A DNA stretch of 64,000 bases from Enterococcus rotai (GTDB lineage: Bacteria; Bacillota; Bacilli; Lactobacillales; Enterococcaceae). The notes under the pieces were generated by a model. The model ran no database searches. It saw nothing but the letters and a program-made list of their open reading frames with translations, and was not told the DNA's origin. This document shows, piece by piece, positions 10,227 through 17,051 of the stretch. A program made the translations under genes and the position numbers. Position 1 is the first letter of the stretch, and the number at the start of each line of letters is the position of its first letter. The stretch lies in assembly GCF_001465345.1 (NCBI RefSeq), contig NZ_CP013655.1, positions 3,004,425 through 3,068,424 of the forward strand, given 5' to 3'.

Positions 10227-10335
10227 GTAGTTTCTCTCCCTTGCTCTCACTGTTTCTATTATAAAGGAAAAACACTAGAAAAAGCGACAATTTTAAAGGA
10301 AATATTTCACCCTATTTGAGTAAAGTGTGAAATTG

Positions 10336-10379
10336 ATGTGAAAAAGCGATAGTATTACGCACTTATCGTTTTTTCACAT
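10336..10379. terminator. Long inverted repeat after ctpA, likely terminator
   Basis: ATGTGAAAAAGCGATAGT pairs with ACTTATCGTTTTTTCACAT around a 7-base loop. It starts 9 bases past the ctpA stop and lies ahead of lepB. The T tracts are inside the stem rather than after it, so termination efficiency is uncertain. Confidence 0.6.
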
Positions 10380-10388
10380 GAGTTTCAG

Positions 10389-11822
10389 TTATTTTTTTTG
10401 AAGTTCTTTCAGACCAGCTTCATATGCTTGGTCGTTATCTTTGATTTTTTTGCCTATTTCTAACTCAATTTGGGCAGCTGTTTCGTTATCAATTTCTCCC
10501 GTAACAGGAAGTCCTGTGCTGGCTTGCAATTTGCTGACAGCTGTTTGAGTTTGCTCCGAAAATTCGCTACTGTTAGCATCAACTTCATAGTCCAGTGCTT
10601 GTAGTAAAGCATTGACGTTTTTAACAACTGGTGATGAATCACCTTGTTTTAATGTTTTATCTCTAGAAATTGGAGATAGATAGGCATAATCAGGATAATC
10701 GGCTTTAATAGTAGGTTCCAAACCTTTTTCATGAATCCATTTTCCGTTTGGCGTTAACCATTTTAGAACAGTTAATTTGATTTCACTCTTATCATTTAAG
10801 TTTTTAACCGTTTGAACGGTTCCTTTACCAAAGGTTTTTGTGCCAATAATCTTTTTATTTCCTGATTCTTTCAAGGCTGCTGCGAAAATTTCAGAAGCAC
10901 TCGCACTTCCTTCATCCACTAAAACAACAGTCGGCTCCGTAACTTTAAAACCTCCATCTAGTTTGCTAGATGCGACTTCTTCACTGGTATTGCCATTTTT
11001 ATCTTCAAATTTGATGATCGGTTTGCCATCTTCTAGAAACATACTAGCCATTTGTTCTACTTGATTAAGAAGTCCCCCTGGATTTTGGCGTAGGTCGATC
11101 ACAAAAGATTTTGCGCCATCTTTTCTTAACGTTTTAATCGTGTTTTTAAGCTCTTGGTAAGTATTTTCACCAAAAGAAGTGATTTTAATTGAGCCTATCG
11201 TTCGATCTGTTTTATCTAGTTCCCCTTTGACTGTCTCAATTGGGATTGTATCTCGTGTCAGTTTTAATTCAAATGTTTCTTCACCACGAGCAATCGTTAA
11301 ACGAACTTCGGTCCCTTTTTTTCCGCGAATTTTGCTGACTACTTGAGAAAGTGTTTTACCTTGGGTTTCTTCATCGTCGACTTTTAGCACTGTATCATTC
11401 GCTTTTATTCCAGCCTTAGCTGCTGGTGAGCCTTCGATAGGTGCTTGAGCTACTGTAGGCAGATCATCTGTCATAGTCATAGTGGCACCGATCCCCTCAA
11501 AGCTGCCGGCAAGGCTTTGATCTAACTCGTCAGCTTCAGGTTCATTTAGATAACTAGAGTAAGGATCCTCTAAAGCTTCAGTCATCCCTTTTAATGCACC
11601 GTCAACTAATTTTTTTTCATCAACTTTTCCTACGTAATTATTGATGATTTCGCTGTATAAGTTATCAACTTTTTTTAAGTCAGCACTTCGAGCCGGATTG
11701 TCTGCAAGTTGCTTTTTATATTGATAGTCAAAATAAATATAGCTGCCTCCTCCAACAAGAAAAGCGACACAAACAATCGAAATAATATATTGATGGAAGG
11801 GTACTTGTTGTTTATTTTTCAT
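10389..11822 (-). CDS. S41-family C-terminal processing protease (CtpA/CtpB type)
   Basis: Membrane-anchored serine protease acting outside the cytoplasm. 477 residues: an N-terminal membrane anchor (about 10-30), a PDZ domain (about 100-180; GIGATM, SPAAKAGIK), the S41 catalytic core with DLRQNPGG, the Ser nucleophile in EGSASASEIFAAAL and the Lys in GTKTFGKGTVQ, then a C-terminal peptidoglycan-binding (PG_binding_1) domain (about 390-465). The start at MKNKQQ follows AAGAGATG; the 51 upstream bases of open frame lack a site. The wall-binding tail suggests a substrate at the envelope. Confidence 0.95.
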   Translation of the reverse strand: MKNKQQVPFHQYIISIVCVAFLVGGGSYIYFDYQYKKQLADNPARSADLKKVDNLYSEIINNYVGKVDEKKLVDGALKGMTEALEDPYSSYLNEPEADELDQSLAGSFEGIGATMTMTDDLPTVAQAPIEGSPAAKAGIKANDTVLKVDDEETQGKTLSQVVSKIRGKKGTEVRLTIARGEETFELKLTRDTIPIETVKGELDKTDRTIGSIKITSFGENTYQELKNTIKTLRKDGAKSFVIDLRQNPGGLLNQVEQMASMFLEDGKPIIKFEDKNGNTSEEVASSKLDGGFKVTEPTVVLVDEGSASASEIFAAALKESGNKKIIGTKTFGKGTVQTVKNLNDKSEIKLTVLKWLTPNGKWIHEKGLEPTIKADYPDYAYLSPISRDKTLKQGDSSPVVKNVNALLQALDYEVDANSSEFSEQTQTAVSKLQASTGLPVTGEIDNETAAQIELEIGKKIKDNDQAYEAGLKELQKK

Positions 11823-11875
11823 ATAGTCATCTCTTTTCGTAAAATTATCATTGCATGTTTTCCAGTTTAACATGA

Positions 11876-11919
11876 AAAAAAAAGAAGGAAAAGCTTTCTT
11901 TGCCCTTTCCTTCTTTTTT
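11876..11919 (-). terminator. Terminator after yozE
   Basis: On the minus strand AAGAAGGAAAGGG pairs with CTTTTCCTTCTT around a short loop, followed by a run of T. It is A-rich on the other side and could act both ways. It abuts the yozE stop. Confidence 0.8.
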
Positions 11920-12138
11920 TTATTTATTGTTTTCTAAGTATTTTTCCCACATCTCATCAAAAACATGCATATTGGTCAAATAATCAGCATTCATTTCTAA
12001 ATAAGTAGATATCTCATGATAATCTTCTGATTGTTTTGGAAACTGAATATCTCTTGACGCGTCATTTGCAAATTGGCTTTCCGCCGTTTTTTTAGGCGCT
12101 CTTAAGGTCATTAGATAATGATAAAAACTTCTTCTCAT
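11920..12138 (-). CDS. YozE family protein (UPF0346, SAM-like fold)
   Basis: 72 residues matching the YozE/DUF1250 family, a small helical protein of unknown function. Recognisable features are the N-terminal SFYHYLMTLR, the conserved ANDASRDIQFPKQSEDYHEISTYLE block and the final WEKYLEN. It starts 4 bases after the msrA stop, its ribosome site (GGTGA) lying inside the end of msrA. That points to coupling with msrA, although no shared function is known. Confidence 0.9.
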   Translation of the reverse strand: MRRSFYHYLMTLRAPKKTAESQFANDASRDIQFPKQSEDYHEISTYLEMNADYLTNMHVFDEMWEKYLENNK

Positions 12139-12142
12139 AGGG

Positions 12143-12652
12143 TCACCAATTTTCTTTTATAAAATTTTCTCGATTAAGGTGGGCGTCTTTGTAACGTTCA
12201 GGATCTTTTTGATAAAAGTCTTGATGATAGTCTTCAGCTGGATAAAAAATGGTTGCAGGTTCAATCGTTGTGACGATTGGCTCACTAAAACGTCCACTTT
12301 CTTGTAATGCTTGTCGACTGTTTTCAGCAATTTGCTTTTGTTTTTCACTTGTATAGAAAATGACTGGGCGGTAATTATCGCCACGATCTTCAAATTGACC
12401 TAAAGCATCTGTGGGATCTGTTTGTTGCCAGTAGATTTCTACAAGTTTTTCATACGGCATAATCTCAGGATCAAAGTCAATTTCAACTGCTTCTGTATGC
12501 CCAGTTGTATGACTTAATACTTGTTCATAAGTCGGGTTTTCAACATGACCACCTGTATAGCCTGAGGTTACTGAATTGATGCCGGGCTGCGTGTCAAAAG
12601 GTTGGATCATACACCAAAAGCAGCCGCCAGCAAAAATGGCTTTTTCATTCAT
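12143..12652 (-). CDS. msrA: Peptide-methionine (S)-S-oxide reductase MsrA
   Basis: Repairs oxidised methionine (S form). 169 residues with the catalytic motif GGCFWC (residues 9-14), [19 protein letters not shown] and the [13 protein letters not shown] block. No resolving cysteine is visible near the C-terminus, so recycling may use a single-Cys route. No MsrB domain is fused. AGGGAGGA precedes the ATG. Confidence 0.96.
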   Translation of the reverse strand: MNEKAIFAGGCFWCMIQPFDTQPGINSVTSGYTGGHVENPTYEQVLSHTTGHTEAVEIDFDPEIMPYEKLVEIYWQQTDPTDALGQFEDRGDNYRPVIFYTSEKQKQIAENSRQALQESGRFSEPIVTTIEPATIFYPAEDYHQDFYQKDPERYKDAHLNRENFIKENW

Positions 12653-12673
12653 TCGAGTTCCTCCCTTACTGGA

Positions 12674-13354
12674 TTATTTATCTTTAGGCAAATAAATGTT
12701 CATTCGGATATCGTCATCGACTAAGTTTATTTTTTCAGCTCGGATAAATAGACCATTTTGCATTCTAAATTGGTCTAAACGGAGTAGAATTGTACTGTCA
12801 TCTGGATTTACTTCTACCCAGTTTGGCAATTTGTAATCTCTTTGAACAAACTTCAAAATTTCTTTCATTGGCAAACCTAGCGTTCCGATAGATAAACTTT
12901 TTGCTTTCAATTGTACATTTCCATTGTCCATTACATACGGATCAAAATACAGATAAAATTGAATTGGATGTCCTAAAACTTCAAATGTCCCATTCAACAT
13001 TGCTTCATTTTCTAGATAGAATTTATACGTAATATCAGAGCCTTTTTGGAAATCACTCAGATAAAAATCAATTAACGCATTTATTTGTTTTTTCTTTGAT
13101 TGGATTGCGATAACTGGTGTTCCATCTTTTTCGACTAACTCAGGTACTGGTGTATAGTTTGGTTCTCTAACTTGAGTAACTCTGATAAAAACGAAGGCTA
13201 CACTTCCGATTATAAGTCCAATTAAAACGATAAAAGCCACTTTCCAGTGATTAATTGTTTTTTTGACCTCAGGTGTTTTTTTTCTTCTTGGGCTTGTTTT
13301 TTTTACTTCTGTTGATTCTTTTTTTTCTTCTGGTTCATTTTTCATTTTTTTCAC
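12674..13354 (-). CDS. YpmS family membrane-anchored protein (DUF2140)
   Basis: 226 residues. A Lys/Glu/Pro-rich cytoplasmic start (1-38), one membrane helix (about 40-62: WKVAFIVLIGLIIGSVAFVF) and an extracytoplasmic beta-rich domain matching YpmS/DUF2140 (INALIDFYL..., YKFYLENEAMLNGTFEVLG, KLPNWVEVNP). Function unknown. The GTG start overlaps the stop of the preceding SGNH gene by 4 bases (GTGA), as expected for coupled translation; an ATG three codons inside is a possible alternative. The pair resembles ypmR-ypmS of Bacillus. Confidence 0.85.
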   Translation of the reverse strand: MKKMKNEPEEKKESTEVKKTSPRRKKTPEVKKTINHWKVAFIVLIGLIIGSVAFVFIRVTQVREPNYTPVPELVEKDGTPVIAIQSKKKQINALIDFYLSDFQKGSDITYKFYLENEAMLNGTFEVLGHPIQFYLYFDPYVMDNGNVQLKAKSLSIGTLGLPMKEILKFVQRDYKLPNWVEVNPDDSTILLRLDQFRMQNGLFIRAEKINLVDDDIRMNIYLPKDK

Positions 13355-14238
13355 TCACTTCCCTTTTTGAGCCATTTATCCTGGGTTTTGGCCATTTCGT
13401 CACGAACAGCGCTAGCCATAATTTGATAACCTAAATTATTAGGATGGAAATGGTCTTCTTCGTAAAGCGCATTATTTTTTATATCATGCTCTGAACTTGA
13501 GGTTGCCGTTGCTTCACTACTAACAATCCCTACTTGGTCTCCTACTCCTTTATAAAGTAAGTCATTGATTGGAATAAAATAGGCATTTTTTTCTGCAGTA
13601 ACGATCTCTTTTGTCCCATCATTCCAATTATCCACTATTTCCTGCATTTCAGTAATATCAGGGAAATAAAGATAAAATGGATTGTAGATCCCTAAAACAT
13701 AGATTGGGGCCTCTTCATTATATTTACGTATCTCTGTAAGGAGTTTTTCCACTTCTTTCTGATAGCTTTTAAGTGGTTTTTTAAATGAGTCTTTGGTTAA
13801 ACGGAAGACATCTCCTTTGATTACTTTCATTAGATCGTTTCCACCAACGGTTAAGGTAATGAGATCTGCTGATGCCAAACCTTTTTGAATATCTTTATTT
13901 TTTTTGATTCGTTTTAGAATTTGATCACTGCGATCACCGTTTTTCCCAAAATTATCCGTTTGGACACCATTTAAATGATACTGTTCTTGTAAATCGTTGG
14001 CAACTAACGGTACAAATCCACCTGAATTTGTTAAATCGCCAATCCCTTCTGTCAGTGAGTCACCGATTGCGGTATATCGAATCACTTCTTTCGTTTCACT
14101 TTTAACGGTTTGTTTTGCTCCAGTACCTAAGATTGGTTTTGCTTTAGGCACCGCCACGATCAATACTAAAAATACACCGATTATTGTGAGTAAGAAGAGC
14201 GCCAAGCTTGCTCCATTTTTTTTGAAAAATAATTTCAT
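13351..14238 (-). CDS. SGNH/GDSL esterase, membrane-anchored (YpmR type)
   Basis: 295 residues: an N-terminal membrane helix (about 9-32), then an SGNH hydrolase with block I AIGDSLTEGIGD (nucleophile Ser), block III GGNDLM and block V DHFHPNNLGYQ (catalytic Asp and His). It therefore acts outside the cytoplasm. The substrate is unknown; lipid or acylated wall polymers are plausible for the fold. GGAAGGGA lies 5 bases before the ATG of MKLFFKK, which decides the start over an upstream in-frame codon. Confidence 0.88.
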   Translation of the reverse strand: MKLFFKKNGASLALFLLTIIGVFLVLIVAVPKAKPILGTGAKQTVKSETKEVIRYTAIGDSLTEGIGDLTNSGGFVPLVANDLQEQYHLNGVQTDNFGKNGDRSDQILKRIKKNKDIQKGLASADLITLTVGGNDLMKVIKGDVFRLTKDSFKKPLKSYQKEVEKLLTEIRKYNEEAPIYVLGIYNPFYLYFPDITEMQEIVDNWNDGTKEIVTAEKNAYFIPINDLLYKGVGDQVGIVSSEATATSSSEHDIKNNALYEEDHFHPNNLGYQIMASAVRDEMAKTQDKWLKKGSE

Positions 14239-14370
14239 TGTATCCCTTCCTTTGCCGGAAATCACAAAAAATAGTGCACTATACAGTCACCGGCTTTTTA
14301 GTCCTATTAAACTAAATTATCTCTATTTTATTGTCATTTGTACAGTAAAAGTTGTAAAAATTTTTATTAA

Positions 14371-14396
14371 AAAAAGCAGATCAGTTTGATCTGCTC
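14371..14396 (-). terminator. Terminator after degV
   Basis: Perfect 9-bp stem AGCAGATCA/TGATCTGCT around GTT (14375-14395), then TTTTT on the minus strand. Just past the degV stop. Confidence 0.93.
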
Positions 14397-14410
14397 AAAA
14401 CTCAGTCTGT

Positions 14411-15253
14411 TTAGTCTGTATAGTACATGATAGCAAAAGCACCTTTACCTGTATGAGTCGCAATTACAGGATTTGTATGCAATACAGGAATATCCATATC
14501 AGGAAATAGTGCTTGTAGCCCTTCTTTAAAACTGTTTGCCAGCTCTAGCCCATCTGCATGAGAAATGCCGATTTGGCGTACATTTGATAAGTTGCTCAGT
14601 TCACTTTTCAACTCATCAAACCATTTATTAAAGGTCTTCATCCCTCTACCTTTGGCTACTGGAATCAATTCTGTTTGGTCGAAGTCCATTACAACTTTCA
14701 TATTAAAAATACTGGATAAAAGACCTGTTGCACGACTGATTCGACCACCTTTAACTAGATTATCCAATGTAGAGATACCGATGAAAAGTTTGGTGTTTTC
14801 TTTGACATGATTGATTTCCGCTAAAATTTCCGGAACACTAGCCCCGTTTTTAGCAAGTTTAGCTGCTTGAATCACTTGGAATGATAATCCTTGATCCGTG
14901 AAGTCACTGTCGATCACTGTGACGTTAGCAGAGCTAAGATTCCCAGCTTGTCTAGCAGCTTCTACAGTACCGCTCAAGCCTTTTGTCATATGAATCGAAA
15001 CAACTTCACTGCCGTCAGCGCCTAAACGGTCATACAGCTCTACAAACTCACCAATTGGTGGTTGACTCGTTTTTGGTAAAGCTTTAGCCGTACTCATTAA
15101 TTCCATAAAATGTTCGCCTTCTAAATGATCGTCATCTGTGTAAACTACGCCATCAATCATTACAGATAAAGGCATCATCTGAATATCTAAATCATCGCGT
15201 ACACTTTTCAGCATTGTGCAAGAAGAATCAGTCACAATTTTAACATTTGTCAT
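14411..15253 (-). CDS. DegV family fatty-acid-binding protein
   Basis: 280 residues with the DegV signature: KIVTDSSCTM at the start, the PLSVMIDG strand, KTSQPPIGEF, IHMTKGLSGTVEAA and the C-terminal ATHTGKGAFAIMYY. Family members bind a fatty acid; some are FakB subunits that present it to FakA kinase. No fakA is visible here. It is monocistronic, with an extended -10 promoter overlapped by a palindrome upstream and a strong terminator downstream. Confidence 0.9.
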   Translation of the reverse strand: MTNVKIVTDSSCTMLKSVRDDLDIQMMPLSVMIDGVVYTDDDHLEGEHFMELMSTAKALPKTSQPPIGEFVELYDRLGADGSEVVSIHMTKGLSGTVEAARQAGNLSSANVTVIDSDFTDQGLSFQVIQAAKLAKNGASVPEILAEINHVKENTKLFIGISTLDNLVKGGRISRATGLLSSIFNMKVVMDFDQTELIPVAKGRGMKTFNKWFDELKSELSNLSNVRQIGISHADGLELANSFKEGLQALFPDMDIPVLHTNPVIATHTGKGAFAIMYYTD

Positions 15254-15316
15254 AATTTTATCACTCTTTCTTTAAAAACAACCTCAATTCGTGGTAGAAT
15301 ACTTCTGAGGCTTGAA

Positions 15317-15340
15317 TGTCTGTTTATATTATAACAGACA
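15317..15340. promoter_or_regulatory. Palindromic operator over an extended -10 promoter of degV
   Basis: TGTCTGTT (15317-15324) and AACAGACA (15333-15340) form a perfect 8-bp inverted repeat. On the minus strand TG-T-TATAAT puts the -10 hexamer (15328-15333) inside it. The placement suggests repressor binding at the degV promoter. It also lies 44 bases before the hemolysin III gene on the other strand. The cognate regulator is unknown. Confidence 0.55.
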
Positions 15341-15383
15341 AAGAATTATTTTTCACCAAATTAAAATGAAGGAAGTTGATTTC

Positions 15384-16037
15384 TTGGAAAAAGCAAAATT
15401 CTCGAGAAAATATATGATTTTAAATGAGGTACTTAATGCAGTTACTCACGGGATTGGGGCTAGTTTAAGTATTGCAGGATTAGTGATTTTGTTAGTCAAG
15501 GGTGCAAGGCTTGGTTCAGCTGTTCATGTTGTTTCCTATGCTATTTATGGTTCAACTTTGATTCTGTTATTCCTATCCTCAACTTTATTTCACAGTTTGA
15601 TTTTCACTAAAGCTAAGAAAGTCTTCCAAGTCTTCGACCATAGTTCGATTTTCTTATTGATTGCTGGTAGCTATACGCCATTTTGCTTATTGAGCATCAA
15701 GGGTTGGTTAGGCTGGCTATTGTTTGTTCTTATTTGGGTCATGGCAATCAGTGGAGTTGTCTACAAATCTTTAACACTTCATAAACAAGAGACAGTAAAA
15801 AATATTTCAACGGTCATTTACATTATTATGGGCTGGCTTTGTATTACAGCAGCAAAACCTTTATATGATTCTTTAGGGCCTACTGGAATAGCTTTATTAG
15901 TGGCTGGAGGCGTTTCTTATACATTAGGTGCTGCCTTTTATAGTTTAAAGAGCGTTCGCTTTATGCATGTAGTTTGGCATTTGTTCGTGATGTTAGGAGC
16001 AGGATTCATGTTCTTTTCAATTTTGCTTTATACTTAA
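15384..16037 (+). CDS. Hemolysin III family membrane protein (YqfA/PAQR-like)
   Basis: 217 residues with seven predicted membrane helices and the PAQR/hemolysin III motifs NEVLNAVTHGIGA, STLFHSLIF, FDHSSIFLLIAGSYTPF and the final HVVWHLFVMLGAGFMFF (the metal-binding His, Asp and Ser positions are kept). The role in bacteria is unclear; the hemolysin name is historical. The frame opens upstream and includes an ATG at 15366, but AAGGAAG sits 8 bases before the TTG at 15384, and homologues start near this point, so TTG is preferred. Confidence 0.88.
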   Translation: MEKAKFSRKYMILNEVLNAVTHGIGASLSIAGLVILLVKGARLGSAVHVVSYAIYGSTLILLFLSSTLFHSLIFTKAKKVFQVFDHSSIFLLIAGSYTPFCLLSIKGWLGWLLFVLIWVMAISGVVYKSLTLHKQETVKNISTVIYIIMGWLCITAAKPLYDSLGPTGIALLVAGGVSYTLGAAFYSLKSVRFMHVVWHLFVMLGAGFMFFSILLYT

Positions 16038-16071
16038 ACTATTATCAAATCCTTTTGAACAAAGGGTTCTT

Positions 16072-16113
16072 GGTACTTCTTTTTGAGAAATCAAAAAAGA
16101 AGTACCTTTTTTT
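16072..16113 (+). terminator. Terminator after the hemolysin III gene
   Basis: GGTACTTCTTTTT pairs with AAAAAAGAAGTACC around a short loop, followed by TTTTTTT. It ends plus-strand transcription before the SOS-like promoter. Confidence 0.93.
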
Positions 16114-16124
16114 GTATTTATCTC

Positions 16125-16174
16125 TTTACAAACCGAACAAACATTCGTATAATAACTATACAAACGTTTGTTCG
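16125..16174 (+). promoter_or_regulatory. Promoter with two LexA/DinR-like boxes
   Basis: TTTACA (16125-16130), a 17-base spacer and TATAAT (16148-16153). CGAACAAACATTCG (16134-16147) exactly fills the spacer up to the -10. CAAACGTTTGTTCG (16161-16174), read on the minus strand as CGAACAAACGTTTG, lies just after the -10. The Bacillus DinR/LexA consensus is CGAACRNRYGTTYC: the second box matches 13 of 14 positions, the first 12. The two boxes are 13 bases apart. Confidence 0.7.
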
Positions 16175-16198
16175 ATAAAAATTATGAGGTGATTAAGA

Positions 16199-16399
16199 AT
16201 GAAAGCAGTTCGTCGTGGCGGGTTATTATTTGTTGTATTGATTATTGGTATTTTCTTAGGAACATTAGGGTTACAGTCCGCATTACTTATTGTTAGCCCT
16301 CTATTTATTATATGGTTTATGCTATGGGATGAAAAACGATATTCTCATACTAGAAAAAAAAATGACCATCAACAATATGTCTATCGCAAATATCCATAG
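16199..16399 (+). CDS. Small membrane protein under a LexA-like promoter
   Basis: 66 residues: a basic start (MKAVRRGG), two closely spaced hydrophobic segments (about 8-28 and 29-44) and a charged, His- and Tyr-containing tail (DEKRYSHTRKKND...). GAGGTGA sits 7 bases before the ATG. I do not recognise a family. The promoter with two LexA-like boxes implies DNA-damage induction. Small membrane proteins in that setting are often cell-division inhibitors (SidA in Caulobacter, YneA in Bacillus), but there is no sequence match to support that here. It is followed by a terminator, so it is monocistronic. Confidence 0.75.
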   Translation: MKAVRRGGLLFVVLIIGIFLGTLGLQSALLIVSPLFIIWFMLWDEKRYSHTRKKNDHQQYVYRKYP

Positions 16400-16433
16400 A
16401 GCTAAACTAAGCTATCTACTTAGTTAAAATAAA

Positions 16434-16530
16434 AAAGAATCCTGAAACATACACTTGAAAAGTTATGTTTCGGGATTCTTTTTATCCAACTAAACGGTTG
16501 GAACAGAAGAACGCCCTTCTGCTCTGACCT
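16434..16530. repeat. Terminator-type repeat copy 1 (ACATAACTT family)
   Basis: A 22-bp arm hairpin (AAAGAATCCTGAAACATA.. / ..TATGTTTCGGGATTCTTT, 16434-16480) followed by small hairpins TCCAAC/GTTGGA and CAGAAG/CTTCTG. It lies between convergent genes (the small membrane protein and apt) and would terminate both. A second copy with the same parts is at 39205-39310. Confidence 0.8.
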
Positions 16531-16535
16531 CTTTT

Positions 16536-17048
16536 TTAATATTCCATCAATGTCACAATTTCATAATCTTGGATTTTATCGCGTCCATGTAAGTCCATCA
16601 GTTCGATTAGAAAAGCACAACCGACTACGACACCACCTAATGACTCGATCAACTCAACCGTTGCCTTGATGGTACCACCCGTTGCCAATAAGTCATCGCA
16701 AATCAATACTCGTTGCCCAGGTGTGATGGCATCTTTATGAAGCGTTAATGTATCAGTACCATATTCTAAATCATAGGTTACTTCGATCGTTTCACGTGGT
16801 AACTTTCCTTTTTTACGGACTGGAGCAAAGCCAACACCTAATTCATATGCTACCGGACACCCGACAATAAAACCACGTGCTTCAGGTCCTACGACCATAT
16901 CGATTCTTTTTTCTTTCGCATAATCAACGATTTGTTTTGTTGCTTCACGGTATGCTTCGCCATTAGCCATCAATGGTGAGATATCTCTAAAGATAACTCC
17001 TTTTTCTGGATAATCTGGAATACTAGCAATATAATCTTTTAAATTCAT
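16536..17048 (-). CDS. apt: Adenine phosphoribosyltransferase
   Basis: Converts adenine and PRPP to AMP in purine salvage. 170 residues with the PRPP-binding motif [13 protein letters not shown] (about 116-128), the N-terminal [15 protein letters not shown] hallmark of Apt and [20 protein letters not shown] precedes the ATG. It is 3 bases downstream of recJ, an arrangement common in Firmicutes. Confidence 0.97.
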   Translation of the reverse strand: MNLKDYIASIPDYPEKGVIFRDISPLMANGEAYREATKQIVDYAKEKRIDMVVGPEARGFIVGCPVAYELGVGFAPVRKKGKLPRETIEVTYDLEYGTDTLTLHKDAITPGQRVLICDDLLATGGTIKATVELIESLGGVVVGCAFLIELMDLHGRDKIQDYEIVTLMEY

Positions 17049-17051
17049 CTT

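Noticed and set aside
10227-10250. Upstream GTG as start of lepB
   Set aside because: No ribosome site; the second GTG has GGGAGAG at the right distance.
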